DNA of 64,000 nt from Luidia sarsii (GCA_949987565.1 OX465114.1:4926832-4990831); one strand, 5' to 3'; positions 22,693 through 33,321 are shown, numbered from the stretch's first letter. A program made the numbers and translations. Notes: a model not told the origin generated them from the letters alone.

Positions 22693-24345
22693 GGGCATTT
22701 CCATGGAAAAAAGGGAAAATGGATTAAAAAAAAAATCACTGAGTTTCTTAATTTGGTGGTATTTTTCCAACAGCATATTGACTAAAGCTTTGGAAAAAAG
22801 TCCATAACTAATCTTTGCTTGACTTTTAACTGGAAATTTCACCTTTTGAACATTATGTGTGGTAATTATTACATTTTGACCCTTAAAAGAGCTATTACTC
22901 ATTCTATCTAAGCAACCCCATTTTAATATTCATGGTGAGTTAAAATTTTAAGATAGTTTCATGAGACCTTTCTCTCATTATATTTTATGACAATCATTCC
23001 TTTTCTGTTATAGCTTTTTCAGCATAAACCCGCTAAATCAGGTGGTTGTGACAATGTAACGCGAGTCACATTCTACACACAAAGTTAACTGTATACAAAA
23101 ACTCCAGGAGTATTGAGTTTGTCCATTTTAAATCTCCTCCTTCAAGGTACAACAAACCAAATTACAAAAAAAAACACCTAGGTTATCTACCTAGGATAAT
23201 TCTTCTGCCACTGAAAGTTGGTAACGCGAGTCACATGTAACGCGAGTCACATGTAACGTGAGTCACGGCATTTCTTAGTGGTAGGGTAACGCGAGTCACA
23301 GTAGTTCCAGTGCTTGTCATCTTCTCATTAGTGCCTATTGTTTTGTAATGTTTATTTGCCTTTAAATAGAGGGCAGCACAATCATTTTCCCACAATTCCA
23401 TGCACCAGGGTACCTGAAGCTGACAGTAAGCCTGATGATATTGCCGTACGAGACTGGTGGTTTATGTTACAGTGCATGTGTACGTGGGCAAATGTTATCC
23501 AGGGGAAGTCAAAAAAACTGTAAACGGTAATTACCAAGTTTGTGTCATGGAGCCAGCTAGCCAACATACCATGGTAGGAAGTGGCCTACTGTCTCAGTTG
23601 AAATTTTATACCCATGAGAAACTGGTGAGAAGGGTGAAGCCGCCATTCACAGTCAACCATCCCGGCCATTACAACTTCTTGTCATGAAGCGTGTTTGATC
23701 AAACATACGTGGCAATGTCGTATTCATTCAAAACAACCCATTTACCAACATTTTTTTTTTTGGAGTGGCAGTACTGTACCAATTCTTTGAAGTAAATCTT
23801 TTATCATTCATCATATGAAAATGTTGTTGGTTGATTTGGCAACTGTTTGTCTTCTTACTTCACTCCAAACCTGAAAATTATAACTATACACAGATAGAAT
23901 CAAGGTTGTGTGTACATAGTCTATGGTAATTTTGAAGTAACGCGAGTCACGGTAACGCGAGTCACATCAATTAATTATAATTTTTTTCAAAATTGGTTGG
24001 GAAATGTATTTTATTTTAGGAGACGTAGAAATGATATAGGGTTGTGAGCTTCTGATAACTATTCATTGTTTTATCCAATTCATAGTTTGAGGAGAAATTC
24101 GATTTAAACCCAAGCTGATTTTACCGCTTTCCTTTTTGTGTAACGCGAGTCACGGTATAATTAGAAGACAATTAAAGTATTGTTATTAGTTGAGATCATG
24201 TTTTGTTAGTGTTAATGTATACCTAGTGTCAGTTGGTATCTACACAAATGAAGTGGATTTTTGTGCTACTACATTTCAGTAGATATGTGATTATAAATGT
24301 TTCAAAATAGACTAAAACGTAACGCGAGTCACCGTGGAAATGCCC
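22693..24345. mobile_element. 1.65 kb non-autonomous DNA transposon, 4-bp target duplication AGAT, TAACGCGAGTCAC-rich
   Basis: Inverted ends GGGCATTTCCATGG (left) and CCGTGGAAATGCCC (right) differ at one position and are flanked by AGAT on both sides (22689-22692, 24346-24349). The empty site is preserved in the neighbouring tandem copy at about 22505. The motif TAACGCGAGTCAC occurs nine times inside, all in the same direction: 23057, 23222, 23238, 23254 (one mismatch), 23287, 23938, 23953, 24141, 24320. The last abuts the right terminal repeat. No ORF longer than about 75 codons is present. A 4-bp duplication with GGG termini is not one I can assign confidently to a superfamily. Confidence 0.85.
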
Positions 24346-24349
24346 AGAT

Positions 24350-25412
24350 CTTGAAAAAAAATATTTAAGCAGTGGCAACGCTTTGCACATGCGTGCGTGT
24401 GGGGCTTCGTGAATGTGTTAAGAAATTGGGAAATACCCTCCGTACGTGTCACATGAGGGACCGTCCATGTGTTCGTGTGCAAGCAGTAAACACAAAAATG
24501 ATTGTATGAAACTGTTCCACGTGCGAGTTCTTCAGTAAACACACGGACCTAATGATAGCTGTGCTTCGAAATTCCTCAAAAATTACAAGTCGCCAGGATT
24601 TAAAAAAAATCAAATTCGGAAGTTACACAAAGGATTTTGCTGTGTTTTCTTTCAACATGGGACTGCAAGAAATGCACCGAATTGGGTGAGATGACGACTT
24701 ATATTTGACAACTTAGACTTTGTATAGAAATTGGGACCTCGTTCAGACCGCCGACTTGAGCGAGGTGACAAGTAAGACGATGTCGGCTTAGCCAAGGTTT
24801 ACTGTATCAGAAATTAAGAATTCTTGACCAACTGCTCCTGCAAAACTCAAAACATTCAGCAAGCAACATTTGTTTTGTTCAAATTATTTAAGGCAAATAA
24901 TTTTACAACATATCCCTTAAAGTTAATTTCAATCATAAGTAACATCAATAAATTGAAATTTGAATTGGTATTGTACATGTACATTTCTTCTGAACCAAAA
25001 CCATTGTTAAATTTTAATCATCTTTCCTGCACAACGGACATCTAAACAAGGAATGTATTGTACCATTGACACTGTGACTCAATACCCATTTTACAATTGA
25101 TCTGGGCCACATTGATAGCTGCAATGAAATAAAGCTACAGGAAAAGCTACAATACTGTGGATTCATACATGTATATATAGCTGGGCTATGGAAAACCCAC
25201 TCATGATTTTACATTCAGAACAGGTGAAATGCACATCCATGTATTTGTTAAATGCAATGCCACACTGAGGAGAAAATAGTGAAGCATGGATTTTTAATGT
25301 AAAATCTTGGAACCATAAAGGAAAACAATGATGAGAGTGATAACAGGAGTCAACACCTACATAGCCAACAATTTGTAAAGGACCTGTTTAAGCAATAGGG
25401 GCCAGAACTCAC
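24350..25412. other. Intron sequence
   Basis: Contains the second half of the tandem repeat split by the transposon (24346-24440) and a pogo-like end at 24770-24810. The rest is AT-rich intron without further recognisable features up to the ARM 5 exon. Confidence 0.5.
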
Positions 25413-25576
25413 ATGAGAAGCTCAACTAGTCGTCTACAGACTCCACTGTCTATAACAGCTTGTATTTTCTCATTAGGGCCATCTGACAGATAGGACAGGG
25501 CCCAGCAGGCATCAGCTAATACATCCTGGTCGTTGTGAAATAGAAGTCGAGATAAGACTGGTAGACATGTCTTCAC
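25413..25576 (-). CDS. KPNA1/5/6-like: Importin alpha exon, ARM 5
   Basis: The 164-bp exon begins [16 protein letters not shown], continues [17 protein letters not shown] and ends CRRLVELL plus two bases. It has the family's W...Y variant of the ladder in WALSY, which separates the major from the minor groove. The donor is AT|GTGAGT and the acceptor CTACAG. Confidence 0.96.
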
Positions 25577-26371
25577 CTGTAGTCATGGGAGAGGAAACTG
25601 ATTATCAATCATACTACCAAATAACATTCATGCAAATCAATAAGCAGTTTTATATTACCAGGGTTCAAAATTCACGATGGCCATGGTCTTCATTGCCCCT
25701 TCCACTGGCTGTGATGCCCCTTAAAACAAAACAAAAATCCAAGGCCATTTGGGCCATGCCCTTTCAAATGTTGGCCGCCATGCCTCCAAGACCACTTTTC
25801 TTAATTGTGTGAAATGTAGTCTGCAACTCACAACAGTCACAGAACTTGCGCTCTTCCTCCAATAACTATATTTGGCACAATTTGGACATCAGTGTGGCTT
25901 TTGTCAAGGGATTATCCACCCTGAAAAAGGGCCCATTGTGCATTGTTAATGGAGTGTGGTGTAGCCCCAGTACTGACAGCCTATTACATCCACTCCAGGC
26001 GGTCAAAGCCTCGAGATGGTCAGCTGAACCGAGCGTACAGTAAAGATCCCACAATAGCACAATTGTTGCCTATAATCTGGCAATTCATTTAGCAATTTAC
26101 GTCCAAACAGATCTTTGTCATGCTACATGTTAGATATGATTTGCATGGTGGAAATACTAAGTGGAGGGTTTGCAGTGCATTATATCAAACATCTTTTTGA
26201 GTGTGGCTCTGAAAAGAGACAGTGACTCAATCTTTTGGGCAGTGTGTTCTCTGCCTGTTGTCAGGAGAATGTTTGGCAAACCTTCCACGTGCTAAATATA
26301 GGTAACAAATTTCAAACCCTTAATTACAATACAAATCATTAATGTTAGGGTGCATCATTATGCAACCATAC
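25577..26371. repeat. Intron with two dispersed repeat fragments
   Basis: 25665-25815 is related to 13885-14030 (text of the form GGCCATGG...TGCCCCTT). 25866-26130 is related to the interior of the TTAA-flanked MITE (30000-30410): both share GGCACAATT.GGAC.TC, GTCAAG.GATTATCC and CCACTCCAGGC.GTCAAA. No exon lies between the ARM 5 and ARM 4 exons. Confidence 0.6.
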
Positions 26372-26471
26372 CTTATCAAAGTTTGGTGAAGGATTCTTTC
26401 CTCTACACAAGTTGGACAGAGCCCATACAGCATTCCTTGTCATTGAAAGTTTGTTGGATTTTGCAAGTAAC
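26372..26471 (-). CDS. KPNA1/5/6-like: Importin alpha exon, ARM 4
   Basis: The 100-bp exon encodes [20 protein letters not shown] followed by LCRGK and ends PNFDK. It matches the '[18 protein letters not shown]' signature of the family and carries the third W/N pair. The acceptor is TTTCCAG and the donor AAG|GTATGG. Confidence 0.96.
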
Positions 26472-28090
26472 CTGGAAAGAAGAAAATTCAAGGTTTAAAA
26501 AGACATGAACCTGGGCTTTGTTGGTTTTAGATGAATTTGTCTTGAAATAGTGAACTTTTCCCAAGAGATTTGGAGAGACAACTGAGTACCAAAAGATAGG
26601 ACTAACGTTGATGGGAGCTCTACTTGAAATTATGAGATCTCTTGTAAAGAAAAACACTAGACATTTGAAGAAAAGCAGTTTAATCTGAATTGAGCCTAAC
26701 AAGAATGAATTGAAAATTTCTTTACCTTTTCAGAGCTGTAAAAATTGACAAAAATCAAATTTCAAAAGAGCACTGTAAATTCAAGATTTTCTTTTTCTAA
26801 AAGGTATTAAAACATTAAGAATGGCGGAATGCCAACATTAACAATAAACACAATTAAAGGATAATGATGCAAAACAGAGTTTGACCCAGCCAAACATTTC
26901 CATTTGAGAAAATGCTTGCATACTTTACTGTAAATTTATAACTGGCTTCTTTTATCTAAATGAATGGACATATAATAATGATTAAAGGCACTCAAAATAA
27001 AACAGCCCAACTAAAGAAACAAATTAAACATTTCACTTTTGGCAACATTGGATAGCATTGCTAACAGAAGAACTGTTAGCAATGCTATCCAATACATGTG
27101 CAGATTTGACAAATATACTTTGTAGGCCTACATGTGTATTTCAGATTTGCATTGAAGTGTCCATCATGTAGTACCTCAATATATTAAATACTGTGACATG
27201 TTATCATTCAGCTTGTGAAAGAGTAAGCTAGAATCTGTACAGAAAGGACATACATGTATGGCTTTTCATTTTCTTGGTGAACGAGCTAGTTTGCTAAAAA
27301 TCTGAAAAAATACTGTTTCAAAATGACCACCCTACACCCAGAACTTGCTGCTGTTGCCTATGCACAGCCCTGTCCACCCTTTGCATACAATGCATTGCTG
27401 TTTCAGTGCACATTTCAACGGTTACATTGTCAGTGCAAATTAAGAGATAAGATGAACAGGTTCAGTTTAGTTCGGTTTTTGTTTAGTGTTTGATAAGTCT
27501 GTTGAGCTGTGTGGGTAGTCATACGATACTGCATTAGGAGTGCAACATTGGCTCAGTTCCAAAACACCTCTGAGGTGTGGACTGGCCTGCGGTCAATATG
27601 GGTGAATACATGGCAATGACATGGCACCAGTTGTCTGCATGAAATGATGTTCGAAGCACAAGCAATACACATTTAGACATTTTTCTCTCCATCATCACCA
27701 TCTCTCCATGGCATCATCGCCAGGATTAATGTCTACCCTTTCACAGTTTCAACATCTTTAAACTTTGTGTGTACACGTACAATGCCTGGGTGAGAGTCAA
27801 TCTTATTTTCCAATTTTCGATTGAAACCACACATCTGACATTATTCAACTTGTTGCTAGAGATTGCTCAATGAGTTGATGATGTCACCGGTTCATGTTTT
27901 GAAGAAAACAACTCAACCTACACCTTAACATCACTGAAATGCTACCAAATCCTAATACCAAGGCACTTCTGGTCTTGACCAGAAGCAGGGGTGGGATGAT
28001 ATCACGCAGGACCTTAAGGCAATTTCATATGATCATCCATGTAACACTGACTTTCTGGAGGTTTAGGAATTTATAAACACTGTGACTCAC
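26472..28090. other. Importin intron
   Basis: AT-rich intron between ARM 4 and ARM 3 exons. It contains the perfect hairpin at 27047-27093. Nothing else is supported. Confidence 0.6.
27047..27093. repeat. Perfect 21-bp hairpin with a 5-nt loop
   Basis: The arm ATTGGATAGCATTGCTAACA(G) at 27047-27067 is followed by loop AAGAA and its exact reverse complement at 27073-27093. It is symmetric, so either strand can fold. The arm length and short loop fit a templated inverted duplication (template switch) better than a standard pre-miRNA, which usually has a longer loop and mismatches. Confidence 0.85.
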
Positions 28091-28179
28091 TGTAATAATG
28101 GCATAATGATACCACTATCAATTACAAAGTCTCTGCAGTCTGGACTATCTCCTGCAATGTTGCCAAGTGCCCATACAGC
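28091..28179 (-). CDS. KPNA1/5/6-like: Importin alpha exon, ARM 3
   Basis: The 89-bp exon encodes [18 protein letters not shown] and ends IIMPLL plus two bases. WALGN supplies the second W/N pair of the major NLS groove. The donor is CA|GTGAGT and the acceptor TTCTAG. Phase 2 pairs with the next exon, which begins with the G that completes the glutamine codon. Confidence 0.96.
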
Positions 28180-28323
28180 CTAGAAAGCAAAAACATTATA
28201 CTACATATATTAACATTGTAACTAGCAAAGTTCAAGAAAACTGGGATATTATTTTGTTAACACCAAAGCATTGCAATTTTGTGTTAATAGTGCTTATGAA
28301 ATGTTAAGACACAGGCATTGGCA

Positions 28324-28890
28324 TTAAAGAAGAATGAAACCCAGAGAAAAATGTTGGCTTATCTGATTGGGTGTTAAAAACAACCTACAATTACCTATGT
28401 GCTACTCACCTATGAGTTTCATAAAGAGGGAAAAATCATGGAATTCGGTGGTCGAATTCGCGTTCCCGCACACCGCCATCTTTTTGAATGGCCCGCCAGT
28501 CACTGCGGGGGGTATGACATAATGACGGACAACTCCCGCATGGGCCCGGACGGATGTACCCTACTACATGTATATACCGCGTGCAGTTATACACTCGCGA
28601 GCTGAACGATGGTGTACAGCCAGGCTTTTGGATGTCAAAATGCCAGCGGGAAAAAGCTGGGGAATTCTTTCCATGCAGTTCTCAACAAGGACAAGAGACC
28701 TGAGTTGTTTAGGAAGTGGGGTGAGGCCATCAAATATGAGAAATTTGAGAAAGTCGGCTACAAATACAGTCAAAATGATGTGATTTGTAGCGATCACTTC
28801 ACCAAGGAGGATTAATTGGGAGGAGGACTTGCTGGCCAAACTCACCGGCTCAAAGCCAAGAAAAATACTGAAGGAACATGCCGTACATAT
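28324..28890 (+). repeat. THAP-exon repeat, copy 2 (left arm of a large inverted repeat)
   Basis: Starts at TTAAAGAAGAATGAAAC, the outer border shared with copy 3. A GC-rich promoter-like stretch follows, then a THAP coding exon from about 28609. 28324-28770 is an inverted match to 30866-31299. This copy continues further into the THAP domain than copies 1 and 3. Confidence 0.8.
28609..28890 (+). pseudogene. THAP zinc-finger domain exon (P-element-type), mutated
   Basis: Reads MVYSQAFGCQNASGKK, a region rich in LFRKWGEAIKYEKF, then ICSDHFTKED and a stop. A +2 frame continues WEEDLLAKLTGSKPR. This is the C2CH THAP fold: C-x4-C ... C-x2-H. The first zinc-ligand Cys is Ser here (codon AGC, while copies 1 and 3 have TGC), and a frameshift with a stop follows the CSDHF motif. 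The domain is therefore broken. THAP domains bind DNA in P-element transposases and in host regulators derived from them. Confidence 0.8.
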
Positions 28891-29188
28891 ATGTTACCAT
28901 GGAGGAAGATATATGTACTGTGCCTTATTTTTATTTGTGCTGCAATTTGCACGCTATCGGCGACGCGACTTCATTCGCCCTCACTGTTTATTCCCTGGTC
29001 GCTGACCGCAACGAGCTGTCCCAGCACTATTATGTGCATGCCATGCACTGCATGCTATGTGTGCAGTGAGGTTTCAGGAAAGTGCATGAACCCTGACCCC
29101 CAATAAGCTACACACAGCTTCGCTATCACGTGTAAAAGTATTTGTAGATCAAGACTATACGCAATCACCATGCTACAAATCATGTCAT
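28891..29188. other. Spacer between inverted THAP repeats
   Basis: No gene recognised. Short Cys-rich frames here are not supported by any domain. Confidence 0.4.
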
Positions 29189-29345
29189 TAGCTTTTTTCC
29201 GCCGCGAAGCGTAAAAAGCTATTGTTGTTGTTCTGATTTTTAGCTTTTCCGTTCCATACGGAAAAGCTATTGTTCTTGTTCTGATTTTTTTTCTTTTTTA
29301 GCTTTTTCGCACGAAGCGAAAAAGCTATTGTTATTATTAAGATTT
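29189..29345. repeat. Three tandem self-complementary hairpin units
   Basis: Each unit is TAGCTTTT..., a short loop and ...AAAAGCT, followed by ATTGTT and a TTGTTCTGATTTTT-like tail. Stems: unit 1 AGCTTTTTT/TAAAAAGCT (imperfect), unit 2 AGCTTTTCCG/CGGAAAAGCT, unit 3 AGCTTTTTCGC/GCGAAAAAGCT. The loop-proximal stem bases differ between units 2 and 3 yet stay complementary within each unit. Confidence 0.75.
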
Positions 29346-29842
29346 TTTTTTCTTCTCTTTCTGGTCGCCCAAATCCCACAGACAAAGCACAAGGTTTTTT
29401 CGGAGGGCACTTTTGCCATTGAACAAACTTTGATTTTTTTCAAACTTGACAAATGCGTAGAGCCCTTTCTGAAGTTGTGCACAGTTGTCTTTAAAACTTC
29501 ATGACGTCACCACGTGTCACGTGACAGCGCTTTAAAGGGGCAAATTTCAAACTGCAATAAAAGCAAAAAAGCAATTTCGTTTTGTTCCAAGTTTGCACTA
29601 TATCTACTGTAAGTTGGGAAAAGGTTTATCCAAAAATTGCCCTCATTTGATCGTGAAGTCATCTCATGAATATTAATGAGGTCATAATATTTTAAGATTG
29701 TAACATTCAATTGAGCATATTTGGCCAACAGAGCAAGATTTGTTTAATTTTTTTGTTGATATCTATTAGGGATGTAGTTATGAAACACCCTCCATGGCCA
29801 AAATACCATGACGCAATCGTGACGTCATCAAAATGCGTGTTT
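29346..29842. other. Spacer between hairpin units and the TTAA-flanked MITE
   Basis: AT-rich sequence, no gene or paired ends seen. Confidence 0.4.
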
Positions 29843-29846
29843 TTAA

Positions 29847-30542
29847 CCACTTCGCGCCGGGGGGTTTTTCAGCGCCGATGACCGCCATACGGGGGTTTTT
29901 GAACAATGCATCATTTTAAAATCTTGCTAAAACAATCGGAACAATATATTTCTGTGAAATAAATCAATAAGGGTATACTATGGGTACAAGAGAGTAAAAC
30001 CTGGCACAATTCGGACGTCGTTGTGGCCTTTGTCAAGAGATTATCCGTTCGAAAAAGGGCCCTTTGTGCGTCGTCAATGGACCGTAACGGACGTGTGTGT
30101 GTGGGTTCGTGTACGCTGCTGACAATCCCTGACCGCAGACTCCAGCCTCCACTCCAGGCAGTCAAATCTTCGAGTTGGTCGGCCACAAACGAGCGTACAG
30201 ATTACGGTAAAGAATGTGGGGGGAATTCCAATGCCAGACCGACGACCGTTGGGCTGTGTGGCATGCAAAGACAATGTCCCCCGCGTGCTTTCAGCTGCAG
30301 CGCGGTATCCCTCGATCCTCCACAGTAAAAGTCCCACAATTGCACAATTACTGCTGCTAATCTTGCAATTCATGTGGCAACGTGCGTCAAAAAGGGTCTT
30401 TGTACTGATTCATAATGCTTTGTTCTAAGCTGAAAAGAGTTTTTGTTTAGAATGTGGACAATAGTGGTGCCCGGATTCGGAGGGCCCCGTTGCAAAGGCA
30501 ATCCAATTGACCTCCGGATTCGGAGGTCCCGGCGCGAAGTGG
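29847..30542. mobile_element. 696-bp MITE flanked by TTAA, piggyBac-like duplication
   Basis: Inverted ends CCACTTCGCGCCGGG (left, 29847) and CCCGGCGCGAAGTGG (right, ends 30542) are perfect over 15 bp. They are flanked by TTAA on both sides (29843-29846, 30543-30546). TTAA duplications are used by piggyBac and a few other superfamilies (for example Kolobok, Sola). No transposase ORF is present. The interior is related to 25866-26130. Confidence 0.85.
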
Positions 30543-30724
30543 TTAAAACACATATTTGCCACAGATCTATCTTTTCGAAATTTGGTGGGCATTTAGCTAT
30601 TGGGCTAGAAATTCTAAATCCTGAGTTTAGAAGCAATTGACCATTGTTCAGAATTATTATGATTTTTTGAAAAATTTAATGAAGTCCCATAGACTATGTG
30701 CACAAAATATGCACGTGCGTTTTG

Positions 30725-30770
30725 GTGTAGGAATGGAGGTTTCGGGTTCGAATCCCGTTGATGTCAATCT
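30725..30770 (+). repeat. tRNA-like 3' half with B-box
   Basis: GGGTTCGAATCCC (30744-30756) is a perfect T-arm/B-box. The upstream half is not tRNA-like and a T-run follows, so this is probably a SINE or tRNA pseudogene fragment, not a functional tRNA. Confidence 0.5.
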
Positions 30771-30865
30771 TTTTTATCAATTTAAAAAAAAATTTTTTTT
30801 TTAAAGAACCAGATGCGGAAAAGCGTTATGTTCTGTTAGCCAACAGACATAAATTTCTAGTTTCA

Positions 30866-31299
30866 ACTGTATTTGTAGCCGACTTTGAGAAATTTCTCAA
30901 CTTTGATGGCTGCAGCCCACTTCCTAAACAACTCAGGTCTCTTGTCCTTGTTGGGAACTACATGGAAAGCTTTTTCCTGCTGACATTTTGACATCCAAAA
31001 GCCTGGCAGTACACCATCATTCAGCTCGCGAGTGTATACAAACTGCACGCAGTATAGTAAGGGGTACATCCGTCCAGGACCATGGGGTAGTTTCCCGTTG
31101 CGATGTCATACCCCCCGCAGTGACTGGCGGACGATTTGAAAAGATGGCAGTTTGCGGGAATGCGAATTCGACCACCAAATTCCATGATTTTTCCCTTTTT
31201 ATGAAACTCGTAGGTGAGTAGAACATAGGTAATTGTAGGTTGTTTTTAACGTCCAATCAGATAAGCCAACATTTTTCTCTAGGTTTCATTCTTCTTTAA
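30866..31299 (-). repeat. THAP-exon repeat, copy 3 (right arm of a large inverted repeat)
   Basis: The minus strand reads the same promoter and THAP exon start as copy 2, with the first Cys intact (VYCQAFGCQN). A small deletion follows the AFGCQN block and shifts the frame. The outer end TTAAAG at 31299 matches the outer end of copy 2 at 28324. Confidence 0.8.
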
Positions 31300-31645
31300 G
31301 TCCCTGTCACACTTATTCAGAATGATCAAGAATCAAACAGAACCAGTCAGAATAAGGAATACTTAGAATGCACTGCAAAACCACCTTGAATGTTTCTTGC
31401 CTAATCCAGATGGCATATTAGGGTCAAATGCAGCTCGTATGTAGTTGGAACACAGTGGGAGTATATATTCAGACTGCAAAGAACTGCCATTCTGATAGCA
31501 TTCTGGCTCACTTGAGTGTGACTCGCCTTGAGTGTGACTATGGTTTAAAGGATTTCAAAGGAATAACAATTGACATAAACAAAAACGGATGGAAATGATG
31601 TCCAAGATAATCAAAACAAAACAATCACATCAAAACAGTACAGAC
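31300..31645. other. Intron with DNA-transposon-like text
   Basis: Phrases such as GTCCCTGTCACACTTATTC and a palindromic set around 'ATTCTGA' suggest the noncoding part of a DNA transposon. No ends could be paired. Confidence 0.35.
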
Positions 31646-31777
31646 CTGTTCTTGTACATCTTCAAACTCTGAGTTTAGTAACTGGATAAAGAGAGGGACA
31701 GCTCCTGCTGTTATGACACATCGTGTTTGTAGTGACGTCCCTGAAGCTATATTGGTAAGCACCCAGGCAGCTTCAAA
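31646..31777 (-). CDS. KPNA1/5/6-like: Importin alpha exon, ARM 2
   Basis: The 132-bp phase-0 exon encodes [18 protein letters not shown] and ends EFEDVQEQ. The W and N of WVLTN are the first ladder pair of the major NLS-binding groove. The donor CAG|GT is at 31645 downward and the acceptor ACTAG is at 31778-31779. The reading frame is intact. Confidence 0.96.
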
Positions 31778-32940
31778 CTAGTTGACAAAGAAATAATGAT
31801 CGAGGATGTTATTAAATAGGAAGGTTCACAAAACAGTTGGCTGCAATCCAAGGGACTTCAATTTTGATATGTACAGTTACGGACAGATAATTGGAACGGC
31901 CGATACACTATCATCATGATGATGCTAACCGCAAGTTTATCGAGTGTTTACCAATATGAAGCGCGCGTGTTATGTCGGGACGAAACACGATGTCGGCCAA
32001 CAGAGGAAGCATGGCGCCTTGCCCATTGTTAACCTATGTACCACATGTACATGTACAGGCAGTGAGCCGTGTGCATTGCCTCTGTTTCCCGCATGGAAAC
32101 AGAACTCCACTGTCCGCTCCCGGGCAACGTGACACAAACTACCGTTGTTAAAACGATAGGCAAAGCCACATTTAATCTTCGGGAAGTAAATACAAGTACA
32201 TGTAAAATTATTTTTGGGTTCAGAAATTTTGGGCAGCAAGGTCTGGTGAAACAACAACATCATTCTAAACAACATTAACAACATTATTCTTGAACAACAT
32301 TATTCTAGACTAAACCAGTCTACTATCCAATGTACAAGTTGGGTTATGCCCTTTTCTCTTGTACATGTATGTCCCGTTCGACAAACGACAGACATTTTCT
32401 CAAAGTTGTGAATGCAAAATACATGTACACCGCTGAAATCCTGCACTAGTTCCTTGCTTTCATGAGTCATGAATGAATTATCTGCATACAGCACTCTGTG
32501 AAGCCATGAAGCAGTGCCATAAAATCTGGGTAACAGTCCATCGTTTGCGTGCAGGGTTTGCACGAAGCATGAAGCATGTCAATAAACTTTGCGGTTGGTG
32601 TGGATTAGCGAGTATGGGGGGGGGGGTTGTTCCCTCGATCATCGTGCACTTACCGCATGCTGCTCGATCATCGTGCGGTTACACACGAATACACAATGGC
32701 CATTGTGTGTATCATTTTTTGGATCGTTTATCGGGGCTTCCAATAATCTGTCCGTAACTGTAGCATACCACTAACAATGAACATATCTTTCACAAGGGTT
32801 ATTACCACATCAATTGATAGTATTGGCCCACTACTGCCACACCAGTGTAAACACAAACCCAAAACATCCTGATAAGCACCAGAATCTTGTGAGGTCTTTC
32901 TCATGTACATGTAAAATTCAAGTGATCAAACTGACTTAAG
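31778..32940. other. Left part of the 24 kb importin intron
   Basis: No gene is recognised in this stretch. A short G-run (about 32617-32627) and scattered TACATG motifs are the only features. Confidence 0.45.
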
Positions 32941-33321
32941 CCCTTTTCACACTATGAACGTTCAACATGTGTTGAAATTCCATGTCGGACCCGTGTTGAA
33001 TTCAACACAGGTCAATCTCGCCGCGGTTTCACACTACGCAACGCCACACCGGCATTTTCTCAACCCGTGTAATGTTTCGACCTGTGTAATGCGTGATCGT
33101 TTCACACTACACACGGCATCAAACTTTCAACACGGGTCCAATAAGAAAACCCCCATAATGCATTGCAGCGCATCAAGCTGGGTTTGGATGGCACCGTCAG
33201 CCCAAATTTCTAACATTGCCGCCACCTCCTCTTCACTCCAAGTCGGCCTTTTTTCTGCCTTCGACCCCATTTGCAATGGCAAGTTGCAACAAATCGAACT
33301 GAACACAACGAATCCTAACAC
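32940..33321 (-). pseudogene. Harbinger-type Myb/SANT remnant with its noncoding flank
   Basis: On the minus strand 33127-33321 encodes KRPTWSEEEVAAMLEIWADG, then AIQTQLDA. This matches the start of the trihelix Myb/SANT domain carried by PIF/Harbinger elements and related MSANTD genes (pattern W(S/T)..EV..LL.IW.D..I...L). It breaks off into unrelated sequence. The neighbouring DNA (32940-33130) repeats TTTCACACTA three times around GTGTTGAA palindromes, the kind of noncoding text often found with such elements. Confidence 0.6.

Noticed and set aside
26190..26300. Possible extra importin exon between ARM 4 and ARM 5
   Set aside because: The exons at 26372 and 25413 join perfectly in phase and cover the protein without a gap. 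The translation here does not match the family.
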